Assembly: GCF_028281565.1 (NCBI RefSeq)
Contig: NZ_JANQJQ010000025.1
Coordinates: forward strand, 100,280-164,279
Direction of reading: 5' to 3'
Source: Seonamhaeicola sp.
GTDB taxonomy: Bacteria > Bacteroidota > Bacteroidia > Flavobacteriales > Flavobacteriaceae
DNA: 64,000 bases
Shown here in pieces: positions 33,830-43,718 of this stretch. The notes beneath the pieces are model-generated. The model saw only the letters and a list, made by a program, of their open reading frames with translations. It did no database searches and was not told where the DNA came from. A program made the position numbers and the translations under genes. Position 1 is the first letter of the stretch. Each line of letters begins with the position of its first letter.

Positions 33830-36800
33830 TTAGTTCAATTGAAATTCCTCTAAACTACTATTCTTTTCAGATTTTGTTGTTTTTTTAAATAGTGGGTCGG
33901 CTCCAATCGTTCCAACTAAACTGTCTAAGTAAGCTTTAGTCTGCGCCTTTTCGTGGAGCGCTTTAACAGCTTCTAATCTGTTGTTAAGATCCATTTCGGC
34001 AACTATAGCACCGTTGTTGGAATCTGCAATATAAGCTTCCAGGTAAGCCATTTGAGATTCGTAGAAACGAATGTCCTTTTGTTGCTTTAAGGCCAGCCTT
34101 TCTTTGTACCAATCACTATTTAATACATAGTCTCTATCAAAATATTTACGTAATTCAGGATCGCTAATGTCCTTACCTTCGTACGCACCATATGCCATAA
34201 TATGTAACAATATTTTTAATGGTGGAATAGCCGCTTCAACACTGCCATCTTTGAAATAATTAATGGCTACTTTTTGTTGTGCTTCCACTATATTGTTGAT
34301 ACCGTCTACATAATCTTCCATTCCCTGAAGTTCAGGTTTTAGCATACGTTCACTAAACACCGCTGTAGGCTCATCAAAGATACGGTTCAGACAAAGCAGA
34401 TCGAATCTTCTGGTAATCCTGTAACCTAATCTACTTGCCAATACTTTTTGTCCTTCATATTCAAAGTCTTCCAGCTTTTCTAAAGAACCATTAGCTATTA
34501 AGTTTTTAGGATCTCTGTCTTCAGGTGTCATTCTGGCCCAGATCTCCGGAATCAATAAACTTACGTCATGATCTATCTTGTTTTCTGCGCCCACATATCC
34601 GGCTGCCGTACTAAATCCGTTGGATTCCGTAAGGATATGAGATAATAAGGCATTGTTTAAGTCTGTAGTAGGCGTTAACATATTAAATGGTGCCTTGGTA
34701 AGCGCTCCTTCAGAACCGGCTCCGGTTGTAGAAGGAGACTTACCCGTTAAACTACAAACAAAGTCCATAAACAACTCTGGAGTTTCCTGGTAGTGAATCG
34801 GGTTGTAAACCGCTAATGGTCTAATACCATTTACTCTGTCTACAGGGTTGTTTCTTCTACCGGGAAGCACAGCATTCACTACGTGAATTACAGGGTCTTC
34901 AGGTTTAATTTTTCTATGTAAACGTACGCCTATATCAGATGTATAAGACGCTTCGTTTTCATTATAGAATCTATTTGGTTCCAGATAACGTGGGTTTTTA
35001 GTTGGTAAACCATCTTCAATGATTCTTGGGTGCGATGGTAATACAAACTGAATATCGTCATCTTCATTATTAATAATGTCCAGGATGAAATCTTTAACCG
35101 GTTGCGTGTACTTATCAAAATTAATAGTGTCTTCGTAGATAGCAATGGCATCTTGTTTGGTCAACATTTCGTAGTTGGTCAGGAATCTGCCATCTGAAAT
35201 AATATCTAACTCAGCGCCCTTATCATAACCTCTTACGATGGCTTCATCCGGTCTTTGGAACAAGTGCGCCTCACAGTTAATCAATACTTTTACACTAGGA
35301 TTAGTATACTCCGGATTTAAATCCTTAAGCTCTGCTCTGGGCAATGTTATAGATGCTGAAATATCGTCTTCGGTCTGGATTTTTTCACTTGCGGAAAAGT
35401 CCGAACGTAACTTATTAAGCATCCAGGTGCCTTGCTGGTTAAATCCGATACGAACGTAACTACCAACTACCGGGTTGTTATTGTAAATCAACTTGGTTCC
35501 TTTTACACCGTTAATGATCTCTACAGACATCATATCTTTCCAGTTAAGGTCGGCACCATGCGCTTGTCTGAATAAACGTTTTACAAATAGTACCAGGGAG
35601 CGGATATGAACCGGAATGTTTTCTAACCACTCATTGAATTCATCTGAGTTTTCATCAGATGGCGTCAGTAATTTTACAACAGAACCTAAAGTTCTTTTTT
35701 CACTTAAGAAGGATCTGGACTTAGGTCTGTTAGGATCTTTTACTTTCCATCTTGTAGAGTAATCAAATTCAATGATCTCATCGGCTTTTTTGAAATCCTC
35801 TTCTATATTGTGAATGTTGAATGTACTATAGGTAATGGCATTTTGCATGGACTTTGAAATCTCTGACTTACCACCACCGGAAACCGTACATGGTTTATGG
35901 CAGAAGATACCTTCCGGGTAAGTTTCAACCATACGCCACAGGTTAATAGTTGGGTGTTTTTCCAATCTTAACTTATTACCTGTAGGATGCACATAGGTTT
36001 TAAATGGCGACAAGGTTAATTTTTGTTTTTTGCCATTATACTTCCAGCTAATATTGTTTTTATTAATATTGAAATAGGCCGTTTCCGGTACATAAACTAT
36101 GTTCGGATATTTTTTATCTACCGCATAGTTTTCAGGGAATACGTCTATTCTATCTGCTAATAAGGTTTTAACATCTTCAAAAGTATGGTCTAACCCGTAG
36201 CTATCGGCATAATCCTGGCCATTTACGGTATCACCCATGATACGTCTGGCATAGGCAATGGCACCACCGGCATGTTCTTCTTCCAGTCCACCATATAAGT
36301 TAGCGGAATAACTTATTTGGGTTTTGATCTCTTTTTTAGAATATCCGTAGTAGTTATCAGCAATTAATGTCACTACCACACCACTTTCATCTCTACAAGT
36401 TAATTTAAAAGCGCCACCGTCATTATAAAGTTCATTTTTATCCTTCCAGCACATACCGTCTTTTCTTTGACGTTCTGTAGCGTCATCATAATGCGGTAAG
36501 CCTAAATCTTTCTTCTTGAAAGTCTTAAGGTGAGGAGCCAATATAATACATCCTGAATGCCCTGTCCAATGCTCCGTATCTAAAGCAGCATCGTTTTCAG
36601 CTAAATATGGGTTGCCGGCATTTCCAAAGATATTTTCAACAAAGTCTAAGTTACTTACCAAGTTTCCGGGGGCAAAAAAGCGAACTTCCAAAGATTTCTT
36701 TTTAACAACACCTTTTACTTCCGGACAAACGGTTGGCCTTAATAACATGGATACCATGACTTTGGCCTTGTCTTCCTGGTTGGCGGTAAATGGTAACACT

Positions 36801-37330
36801 TTTAAATCGTCCGGGGCATTAAAAGCGGCATTGATAAAATGTGCTAATACAATTTTAGGCACTTCTTTTTTATCTAGCGGTACCGGTAAATCACCTTCTA
36901 CAATATGAAACGTTCCTTTGGTGGTTCTTTTGTCATGTAACGGATTATTTAAGATCCCTTGTTTAAGGCGTTTAGAGTTTACCAGATCACTTTGGAATGA
37001 ATTTCCGTCCGGTGGTAAACTGGCTTCCCGGGCCTGACCTTTTTTAGAAAGGACAAGGGTGTTATTTGGAAGGGTATAGGATTTGTCAAAGGGAACATCT
37101 TTTAAATAGTTGTTGATGAAATTTTGAATCCTGGTATCTGCAGGTGAAAGATGATCGGCTAAAAGCCTTGATTTCTCCTGAATGTTCCTGATTAACCCAT
37201 TGGTTAATTCTTCAAATTTGGGGTCACAAAATTTTTCCGTGCTGTCTTCTTTGTCTTTGAAGATAGGTTGTCCAATAGATGCTAATTGCATGTTAATGAA
37301 CTGGATGGTGTCTTTTCTTGATGTTTTCAT
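33830..37330 (-). CDS. Large enzyme, probable PPi-type phosphoenolpyruvate carboxykinase
   Basis: A 1166-residue cytosolic protein with no signal peptide or helices. Its size is that of the PPi-dependent PEP carboxykinases known from Entamoeba and Propionibacterium, which convert oxaloacetate and pyrophosphate to PEP, CO2 and phosphate or run in reverse. Supporting marks: ADNYYGYSKKEIK near residue 325 with a histidine (EEEHAGG, residue 353) 20 positions after the lysine, the same spacing as the metal-binding Lys and His of GTP-PEPCK, and a P-loop-like CTVSGGGKSEISKS near 481. These are weak alone. Neighbours do not form an operon. The alternative is an uncharacterised conserved protein. Confidence 0.55.
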   Translation of the reverse strand: MKTSRKDTIQFINMQLASIGQPIFKDKEDSTEKFCDPKFEELTNGLIRNIQEKSRLLADHLSPADTRIQNFINNYLKDVPFDKSYTLPNNTLVLSKKGQAREASLPPDGNSFQSDLVNSKRLKQGILNNPLHDKRTTKGTFHIVEGDLPVPLDKKEVPKIVLAHFINAAFNAPDDLKVLPFTANQEDKAKVMVSMLLRPTVCPEVKGVVKKKSLEVRFFAPGNLVSNLDFVENIFGNAGNPYLAENDAALDTEHWTGHSGCIILAPHLKTFKKKDLGLPHYDDATERQRKDGMCWKDKNELYNDGGAFKLTCRDESGVVVTLIADNYYGYSKKEIKTQISYSANLYGGLEEEHAGGAIAYARRIMGDTVNGQDYADSYGLDHTFEDVKTLLADRIDVFPENYAVDKKYPNIVYVPETAYFNINKNNISWKYNGKKQKLTLSPFKTYVHPTGNKLRLEKHPTINLWRMVETYPEGIFCHKPCTVSGGGKSEISKSMQNAITYSTFNIHNIEEDFKKADEIIEFDYSTRWKVKDPNRPKSRSFLSEKRTLGSVVKLLTPSDENSDEFNEWLENIPVHIRSLVLFVKRLFRQAHGADLNWKDMMSVEIINGVKGTKLIYNNNPVVGSYVRIGFNQQGTWMLNKLRSDFSASEKIQTEDDISASITLPRAELKDLNPEYTNPSVKVLINCEAHLFQRPDEAIVRGYDKGAELDIISDGRFLTNYEMLTKQDAIAIYEDTINFDKYTQPVKDFILDIINNEDDDIQFVLPSHPRIIEDGLPTKNPRYLEPNRFYNENEASYTSDIGVRLHRKIKPEDPVIHVVNAVLPGRRNNPVDRVNGIRPLAVYNPIHYQETPELFMDFVCSLTGKSPSTTGAGSEGALTKAPFNMLTPTTDLNNALLSHILTESNGFSTAAGYVGAENKIDHDVSLLIPEIWARMTPEDRDPKNLIANGSLEKLEDFEYEGQKVLASRLGYRITRRFDLLCLNRIFDEPTAVFSERMLKPELQGMEDYVDGINNIVEAQQKVAINYFKDGSVEAAIPPLKILLHIMAYGAYEGKDISDPELRKYFDRDYVLNSDWYKERLALKQQKDIRFYESQMAYLEAYIADSNNGAIVAEMDLNNRLEAVKALHEKAQTKAYLDSLVGTIGADPLFKKTTKSEKNSSLEEFQLN

Positions 37331-37379
37331 GATTCTCTAGCTTTGATGGTTGCTCATATCCTTTTATGAAATAATAGGA

Positions 37380-37387
37380 CAAAGTTA
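37380..37387 (-). promoter_or_regulatory. Putative -7 element of the PEPCK-like gene
   Basis: On the minus strand the sequence is TAACTTTG, an exact TAnnTTTG match, 49 bp from the start codon. The nearest TTG upstream is 26 bp away, longer than usual. Leader about 43 nt. Confidence 0.4.
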
Positions 37388-37478
37388 GCACCAGAATCTC
37401 TTAAAAAACCTGTCAAAAGTCATGTTACCAGTATATTTTTTAAGAAAACGTTTGCGTAAAAAGTAAAGTTAAAAACGT

Positions 37479-38657
37479 TTACTTAAAAGCATTCAATCCC
37501 GTAATATCTAATCCGGTAATGAGTAAATGAATGTCATGTGTCCCTTCGTAGGTGATCACACTTTCCAGGTTCATCATATGGCGCATGATACTGTACTCAC
37601 CTGTAATGCCCATACCGCCTAAAATCTGGCGCGCTTCCCGGGCAATGTTTAAAGCCATATCCACATTATTGCGTTTGGCCATAGAGATCTGTGCTGAGGT
37701 GGCTTTACCGTCATTTCGCAGGACGCCCAAGCGCCAGGTTAAGAGTTGTGCTTTGGTGATCTCTGTGATCATTTCAGCCAATTTTTTTTGCTGCAATTGA
37801 AACTGGCCAATAGGCTTGTCAAATTGAATACGCTCTTTACTATATCGAAGGGCCGTATCGTAGCAATCCATAGCAGCACCGATAGCTCCCCAGGCAATGC
37901 CGTAACGCGCCGAGTCTAAACAACCCAACGGTGCCCCTAACCCGGACTTATTAGGTAAGAGGTTTTCTTTAGGCACTTTGACATTGTCAAAAATAAGTTC
38001 TCCGGTAGCGGAGGCTCGCAACGACCACTTATTATGTGTTTCAGGCGTTGTAAACCCTTCCATACCGCGTTCCACAATGAGGCCATGAATTCTGTCCTCC
38101 TCATTTTTTGCCCAAACAATAGCAACCTGTGCAAAAGGGGCATTGCTAATCCACATTTTAGCACCGTTTAACAGGTAATGATCCCCCATATCTTTAAAGT
38201 TGGTTACCATACCACCGGGGTTACTGCCATGATCCGGTTCTGTTAAACCGAAGCATCCCATCCATTCGCCGGAAGCTAATTTTGGCAGGTACTTTTGGCG
38301 TTGTTCCTCCGTGCCATATTTCCAAATAGGATACATGACCAGGGAGGATTGTACCGAAGCAGTAGAACGAATGCCCGAATCGCCGCGTTCTATTTCCTGC
38401 ATGATCAAACCATATGAGATCTGGTCTAAACCGGCACCACCATATTCCGCCGGGATATAAGGACCAAACGCCCCAATCTCAGCTAAACCCTTTATGATCT
38501 GGGTGGGGAACTCCGCTTTTTGAGCATAGTCTTCAATGATGGGCGATACCTCACGCTTTACCCATTCGCGGCTGGCGTCGCGGACTAATTTATGTTCGTC
38601 AGAAAGGAGTTCGTCTAAGTTGTAATAGTCTGGTGCTTCGAATAAATCTGGCTTCAT
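37479..38657 (-). CDS. Acyl-CoA dehydrogenase, glutaryl-CoA dehydrogenase-like
   Basis: A 392-residue flavoenzyme of the acyl-CoA dehydrogenase family. FGLTEPDHGSNPGGM near residue 135 and MWISNAPFA near 168 are FAD-contact motifs. The catalytic base is in VITYEGTHDIHLLITG near residue 370, the exact context found in glutaryl-CoA dehydrogenases, and the arginine-rich SGIRSTASVQSSLVMYP segment near 95 also fits. It would turn glutaryl-CoA to crotonyl-CoA in lysine and tryptophan breakdown. No electron-transfer flavoprotein or other pathway genes are adjacent. Confidence 0.88.
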   Translation of the reverse strand: MKPDLFEAPDYYNLDELLSDEHKLVRDASREWVKREVSPIIEDYAQKAEFPTQIIKGLAEIGAFGPYIPAEYGGAGLDQISYGLIMQEIERGDSGIRSTASVQSSLVMYPIWKYGTEEQRQKYLPKLASGEWMGCFGLTEPDHGSNPGGMVTNFKDMGDHYLLNGAKMWISNAPFAQVAIVWAKNEEDRIHGLIVERGMEGFTTPETHNKWSLRASATGELIFDNVKVPKENLLPNKSGLGAPLGCLDSARYGIAWGAIGAAMDCYDTALRYSKERIQFDKPIGQFQLQQKKLAEMITEITKAQLLTWRLGVLRNDGKATSAQISMAKRNNVDMALNIAREARQILGGMGITGEYSIMRHMMNLESVITYEGTHDIHLLITGLDITGLNAFK

Positions 38658-38853
38658 AGGTTTTAAGATTATTCATGTTTATGGCAAATTTATTGAAAAT
38701 AATTAATTGAAAACAGTGTTTTTTGAGAATTATTTAATTTAACATATGCATTTTCCATGCAAACTTTGCTTACCCTAATATATGTACAAAGAAATAGTAA
38801 CTTTATAGGGGCTTGTACGGTGTTTAAACGCAACTGGCAGGAATCAACTAAAC

Positions 38854-41541
38854 ATGAAATCACATAAATTTTTATGGGCTTTTATTATACTGGCCTTGTA
38901 CTCTTGCCATGAAGAGAACATAGGGTTCAATGAACACGTGCGCCCTATACTTAATAAAAAATGTATTAGTTGCCATGGCGGTGTTAAGCAATCCGGTGGC
39001 TTTGGTTTGGTTTTTAGGGACAATGCGCTGGGTGAAACCAAAAGCGGTAAAAAGGGTATTGTTCCCGGAAGGCCCGGAAAAAGTGAGATGATCAAAAGGA
39101 TTACTCATGCTGATCCTGAACTGAGAATGCCTCCGGAAGAAGCGCCTTTAACCCAGGAGGAGATCGAAATCCTTACCAAATGGGTAGAACAGGGTGCCGA
39201 ATGGGAGGAACATTGGGCTTATTTAGAACCCAAAGAACAGCCGTTACCTGTTTCCAAAACCGATTGGGGAAGCAACGGTATTGATGCTTTTATTTTTGAT
39301 AAACTGAAGATGCATGGCCTTAGCCCGAACGAGGAAGCTAACCCATACGATCTGGTAAGAAGAGTCTATCTGGATCTCATCGGTTTGCCGCCAACCACAG
39401 AACAAGTTGAGGCGTTTATACAGGACAATTCTGAAGACAAATATGTGAATATGGTCGATTCGCTCCTCGCATCACCCAGGTTCGGAGAACATTGGGCCAG
39501 TATGTGGTTGGATTTGGCGCGATTTGCCGATTCCAGAGGCTATGAAAAGGATCGGAAAAGGAAAATTTGGCAATACAGGGATTGGGTTATAAAGGCCTTT
39601 AATAAGGATATGCCGTTTGATACCTTCACCATTGAACAACTCGCTGGAGACTTGCTTCCTGATCCAAGCAAGGATCAATATATAGCTACGGCCTTCCACA
39701 GGAACACTATGGAAAATAGTGAAGGCGGCACGGAAAATGAAGAATTCAGAATAGCCGCTTTAATGGATCGGGTGAATACTACCTGGGAAGTTTGGCAGTC
39801 TACCACCATGAGCTGCGTGCAATGTCATAGCCATCCCTACGACCCTATTGTTCATAAAGACTATTATACCTCATTAGCGTTTTTTAATAATACTTTAGAT
39901 TGGGACGGCCCACTTGATGAACCGCTATACAGAGATTATGATGCTATCAATCAGAAAAAAATAGAAGCGGTTAAAGCATGGGTGGCGCAGGTTTCTAATG
40001 CAGAAGAAGCCAATAAATGGGAACATTTTATACGTATTCAGGAGCCTATGATCAGGCCTGAAGATTATAAAGAAATATACAAAGCCACTCATAGAAATAC
40101 TCAGGATCAGGATTTTATGATCGTCTATGACAAGGCTCATTTTAAAATCACAGATTTAGACTTAAGTACTATAGACCGGGTGTATCTGGACTACAGTCAG
40201 CGAGGGCCTGTTGCCGGAAAAGTGGTCATTAAAGAAAACGATGCCAGTGGGACCATTCTGGGAGAAGCCACGCTGGGCAAAAGTTGGAATTTTGTTAATA
40301 TCCCTGTGGCAATTGCCTCTGAATCTAAAAATGCCCATCTCTATTTTGAATTTCAAAGTGACGATGAAAAATATCGGTTTTTACTCAATGGCATACTGAT
40401 AGGTTATAAACTGCCTGGGACGAAAGACGAAAAATATACTGAGATATATAATAAGATTGATGCGGTTTTAGGAGAGGAACCCGAGCGCACAACACCGATT
40501 ATGTTTCCAAAACCAGATCCGCTTAGTAGGACGACCCAAGTGTTTGACAGGGGCAATAGATTGGTGCCAACAGATACCGTATCTCCTGATGTTCCAAAAC
40601 AGTTTAATATAAAAAATATAGCTCTCAGTAACCGCCTGGATTTTGCACAATGGCTGGTTGGCGAGGACAATCACCTAACAGGGCGTGTAACGGTAAACAG
40701 GTTCTGGGCCAAATTATTTGGTAAGGGCATTGTACTTACTTCTGAAGATTTTGGAGCTTTGGGCAATAAACCTACCCATCCGGAGCTTCTGGATTGGTTG
40801 GCTATTCGTTTTACCGAGGATTGGAATTGGAGTGTGAAAACATTATTAAAGCATATTGTGCTGTCATCCACCTATAAACAAAGTTCCCGTATAACCGAAG
40901 ATGCTAAGCAAAAAGACCCTTATAATCAATGGTTGGGAAGAAGTTCCAGGGAGCGGCTCTCCGCCGAACAAATTCGGGATCAAGCCTTATTGGTATCAGG
41001 TTTATTAAGTGATAAGATGTATGGCCCCAGTGTGATGCCTTATCAGCCTGATGGCGTATGGTCCGTTATTTATAGTAATGATACCTGGGAAACCAGTAAG
41101 GGAGCAGATGCTTACAGGCGTGGTTTGTATACGTATTTAAGGCGTACAAGTCCGTATCCTTCCTTTGTTAGTTTTGATGCCTCTAACAGAAATGTCTGTT
41201 TGTCCAGAAGAATAAATACCAATACACCACTTCAGGCCTTGGTTACCTTAAACGACCCTGTGTATTTTGAAGCGGCTGTGAATATTGCCAGGGATATCCA
41301 AAAACAGGAGACGGAAAGTGGGGAAAGAATAAGTAAGGCATTCCAAAGAATTATGGGGAAACCCATTGCAGAAAAAGATATTGAGGTCTTTTCTGATCTG
41401 CTTTCAGAAACCGAAGCTTATTATACGTCCAATAAAAAAGAAGCGCGTCAGCTTGTTGGCTCGGATAATATAGAATTGGCTACGCTTACTATTATGACCA
41501 ATGCCATGATGAACATGGATGCCTTTCTTGTAAAAAATTAA
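38854..41541 (+). CDS. PSCyt1-DUF1549-DUF1553 lipoprotein
   Basis: An 895-residue exported protein of the type abundant in Planctomycetes. The N-terminus is a lipoprotein signal ending ALYSC near residue 18. A cytochrome-type domain has CISCHGG near residue 40. DUF1549 spans about 145-350 with a second CVQCHSH near 325. Residues 415-520 look like a CBM6-type beta-sandwich (VYLDYSQRGPVAGKVVIKEN, then HLYFEFQS). DUF1553 fills the remainder. The DUF1501 gene starts 5 bp later and the pair is co-transcribed. Proteins of this type are thought to degrade complex carbohydrates or act as oxidoreductases; the function is unproven. Confidence 0.9.
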   Translation: MKSHKFLWAFIILALYSCHEENIGFNEHVRPILNKKCISCHGGVKQSGGFGLVFRDNALGETKSGKKGIVPGRPGKSEMIKRITHADPELRMPPEEAPLTQEEIEILTKWVEQGAEWEEHWAYLEPKEQPLPVSKTDWGSNGIDAFIFDKLKMHGLSPNEEANPYDLVRRVYLDLIGLPPTTEQVEAFIQDNSEDKYVNMVDSLLASPRFGEHWASMWLDLARFADSRGYEKDRKRKIWQYRDWVIKAFNKDMPFDTFTIEQLAGDLLPDPSKDQYIATAFHRNTMENSEGGTENEEFRIAALMDRVNTTWEVWQSTTMSCVQCHSHPYDPIVHKDYYTSLAFFNNTLDWDGPLDEPLYRDYDAINQKKIEAVKAWVAQVSNAEEANKWEHFIRIQEPMIRPEDYKEIYKATHRNTQDQDFMIVYDKAHFKITDLDLSTIDRVYLDYSQRGPVAGKVVIKENDASGTILGEATLGKSWNFVNIPVAIASESKNAHLYFEFQSDDEKYRFLLNGILIGYKLPGTKDEKYTEIYNKIDAVLGEEPERTTPIMFPKPDPLSRTTQVFDRGNRLVPTDTVSPDVPKQFNIKNIALSNRLDFAQWLVGEDNHLTGRVTVNRFWAKLFGKGIVLTSEDFGALGNKPTHPELLDWLAIRFTEDWNWSVKTLLKHIVLSSTYKQSSRITEDAKQKDPYNQWLGRSSRERLSAEQIRDQALLVSGLLSDKMYGPSVMPYQPDGVWSVIYSNDTWETSKGADAYRRGLYTYLRRTSPYPSFVSFDASNRNVCLSRRINTNTPLQALVTLNDPVYFEAAVNIARDIQKQETESGERISKAFQRIMGKPIAEKDIEVFSDLLSETEAYYTSNKKEARQLVGSDNIELATLTIMTNAMMNMDAFLVKN

Positions 41542-41546
41542 GTACT

Positions 41547-43019
41547 ATGGATTTATTCAACGAAGCACGTAAACGGGACCTTGAGTACACCACCAGAAGA
41601 CACTTTCTGAAGCAATGTAGTACGGGTTTGGGAGGCATGATGTTGGCATCTTTAATGGGGCCACAATATGTTTTTAGCGGGAATGATACCGTTAATTCGG
41701 GTTTTAATCCTAATAACCTACCTCATTTTCCGGCAAAGGCTAAACGGATTATTTATATGCATATGGCCGGAGCACCATCCCAATTGGAGATGTTTGATTA
41801 TAAACCGGATTTGGAGAAGCTTAATGGATTGGATTGTCCGCAATCACTGTTGGAGGGTAAAAAGTTTGCCTTCATTCAAGGGACTCCAAAGATGTTAGGG
41901 CCTCAGTATAGATTTAATAGATATGGCGAATCGGGAACTTATATTTCTGATTTATTACCACATTTTAGAGAGGTAGTAGATGATGTGACGATTATTAAAA
42001 CCATGCATACGGATCAATTCAACCATGCCCCGGCGCAATTGTTGGTGCAAACGGGGAGTCCGCTTGCGGGGCGCCCCAGCATAGGAGCCTGGGTCACATA
42101 CGGATTGGGTTCGGAAAATGAAAACCTGCCGGGATATATGGTTTTACTATCAGGAGGAAAAAGCCCCAGTTCCGGAAAAAATGCCTGGGGCAGTGGATTT
42201 TTACCATCAGAGTATCAAGGTGTGCAGTGCAGGAATTCGGGAGATCCCATCATGTATGTCTCTAATCCCAATGGCATGAGCAGAAACATTAGAAAAATGT
42301 CCTTAGATGCTATCAAAGCTATTAACGAGAAGCAGTATAAGGAGTTTAATGATGATGAAACCTTATCCAGAATTTCACAGTATGAAATGGCCTTTAAAAT
42401 GCAAATGTCTGTGCCGGACGTTATGGACGTTTCCAGGGAATCGGATTATATTAAGGAGATGTACGGTGCTAAGCCTGGTGTTTCATCGTTTGCCAATAAC
42501 TGCTTATTGGCCCGTAGATTGGTGGAACAAGGCGTACGTTTTGTGCAATTATATGATTGGGGCTGGGACATGCACGGTACCAATACGGAAACCTCTTTAA
42601 ATCATGGACTGGTGGATAAATGTAAACAGATTGATAAACCCATGACCGCTTTAATCAAAGATCTGGACCAACGTGGGCTATTGGAAGATACATTGGTCAT
42701 CTGGGGTAGTGAGTTTGGACGTACCCCTATGAAAGAAAACAGGGGAGGCTTTGAAAATAAGTTTAGCGGCAGGGATCATCATACCGAAGCCTATACCGTT
42801 TGGATGGCCGGTGCCGGGATAAAAAAGGGTTTTACCTATGGTGAAACTGATGAGATCGGGTATTACGGTATTAGAAATAGAGTCCATGTTCATGATCTTC
42901 AGGCTACTATTTTAAATCAATTGGGCATTGATCACGAGAAATTTACTTTTGGTTTTCAAGGCAGGGACTTTAGGTTAACGGATGTTCATGGTCATGTGGT
43001 AAAAGACCTGTTAATTTAA
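41547..43019 (+). CDS. DUF1501 protein, Tat-exported, sulfatase-like fold
   Basis: A 490-residue protein with a twin-arginine signal (TRRHFLKQC near residue 16). The DUF1501 core shows YMHMAGAPSQLEMFDYKP near residue 70, a THTDQ-like MHTDQFNHAP segment near 152 and WGSEFGRTPM near 390 followed by GRDHHTEAYTVWMAG. It belongs to the alkaline-phosphatase/sulfatase-like superfamily without the sulfatase active-site CxPxR. Its partner is the upstream DUF1549/DUF1553 lipoprotein, as in planctomycete loci. Confidence 0.92.
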   Translation: MDLFNEARKRDLEYTTRRHFLKQCSTGLGGMMLASLMGPQYVFSGNDTVNSGFNPNNLPHFPAKAKRIIYMHMAGAPSQLEMFDYKPDLEKLNGLDCPQSLLEGKKFAFIQGTPKMLGPQYRFNRYGESGTYISDLLPHFREVVDDVTIIKTMHTDQFNHAPAQLLVQTGSPLAGRPSIGAWVTYGLGSENENLPGYMVLLSGGKSPSSGKNAWGSGFLPSEYQGVQCRNSGDPIMYVSNPNGMSRNIRKMSLDAIKAINEKQYKEFNDDETLSRISQYEMAFKMQMSVPDVMDVSRESDYIKEMYGAKPGVSSFANNCLLARRLVEQGVRFVQLYDWGWDMHGTNTETSLNHGLVDKCKQIDKPMTALIKDLDQRGLLEDTLVIWGSEFGRTPMKENRGGFENKFSGRDHHTEAYTVWMAGAGIKKGFTYGETDEIGYYGIRNRVHVHDLQATILNQLGIDHEKFTFGFQGRDFRLTDVHGHVVKDLLI

Positions 43020-43718
43020 TGGAATTTAGGAGTAAGAGTAAAGAACAAAGAACAAAGAGCCAAGACGGAAGACCAAAGACCAAAGACGGAAGATGCGGTT
43101 GGGATTTAGGCCTTTCTTTTTAGAATTTGGTATTTATGATAGTTTGGAGTCTTTGCGCCTTTGCGAGGGAATTCAGTAGGCAGTTGCAGTATTCAGTAAG
43201 CAGGTACAACTCTACGTTTTGAAATTTAAAATTTACTTTTCTGTGTCATGCTGAGCTTATCGAAGCATAACATCAACAGGCAATAGCTTATATTTAAAAG
43301 GACAGAACAAAGTGCATAGAATCAAGAATCAAGACCGAAGACCGAAGACGGAAGTTGAGATTTGGAATTTGGTATTTATGACAGCTTGGTGTCTTTGCGC
43401 CTTTGCGAGAGAATTCAATAGGCAGTCGAAGTATTCAGTAAGCAGTTACAACTCTACGTTTTGAAATTTAAAATTTACTTTTCTGTGTCATGCTGAGCCT
43501 GCCTGTGCTGAGTTTAGTCGAAGTATCGAAGCATATTATCAACAGCTTATAGCTATGATTTAAAAGGACAGAATAAAGTGTATGGAATCAAGAGTCCTGA
43601 CGGAAGACCGAAGACCGAAGGCGGAAGTCGAGATTTAGAATTTGGGATTTATGACAGCTTGGTGTCTTTGCGCCTTTGTGAGAAACCAGTTGGAATTTGG
43701 ATTTTGGAATTTTCCGGG
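43020..43718. repeat. Non-coding region of three imperfect repeats
   Basis: There is no credible gene in this 699-bp stretch. It consists of three imperfect copies (about 43020-43294, 43295-43560 and 43561-43712), the last truncated. Each has GACCGAAGAC/GGAAG-type words, a block around GTCTTTGCGCCTTTGCG (43149, 43391, 43664; spacing 242 and 273), and in the first two a block with CTGTGTCATGCTGAG and ATCGAAGCAT. The words are known from intergenic regions of flavobacteria. The copies differ by point changes and indels, so the duplications are not recent. Confidence 0.7.

Noticed and set aside
43020..43718. CRISPR array or tandem gene remnants
   Set aside because: The repeats are long, imperfect and lack uniform spacers; no cas genes or long reading frames occur.
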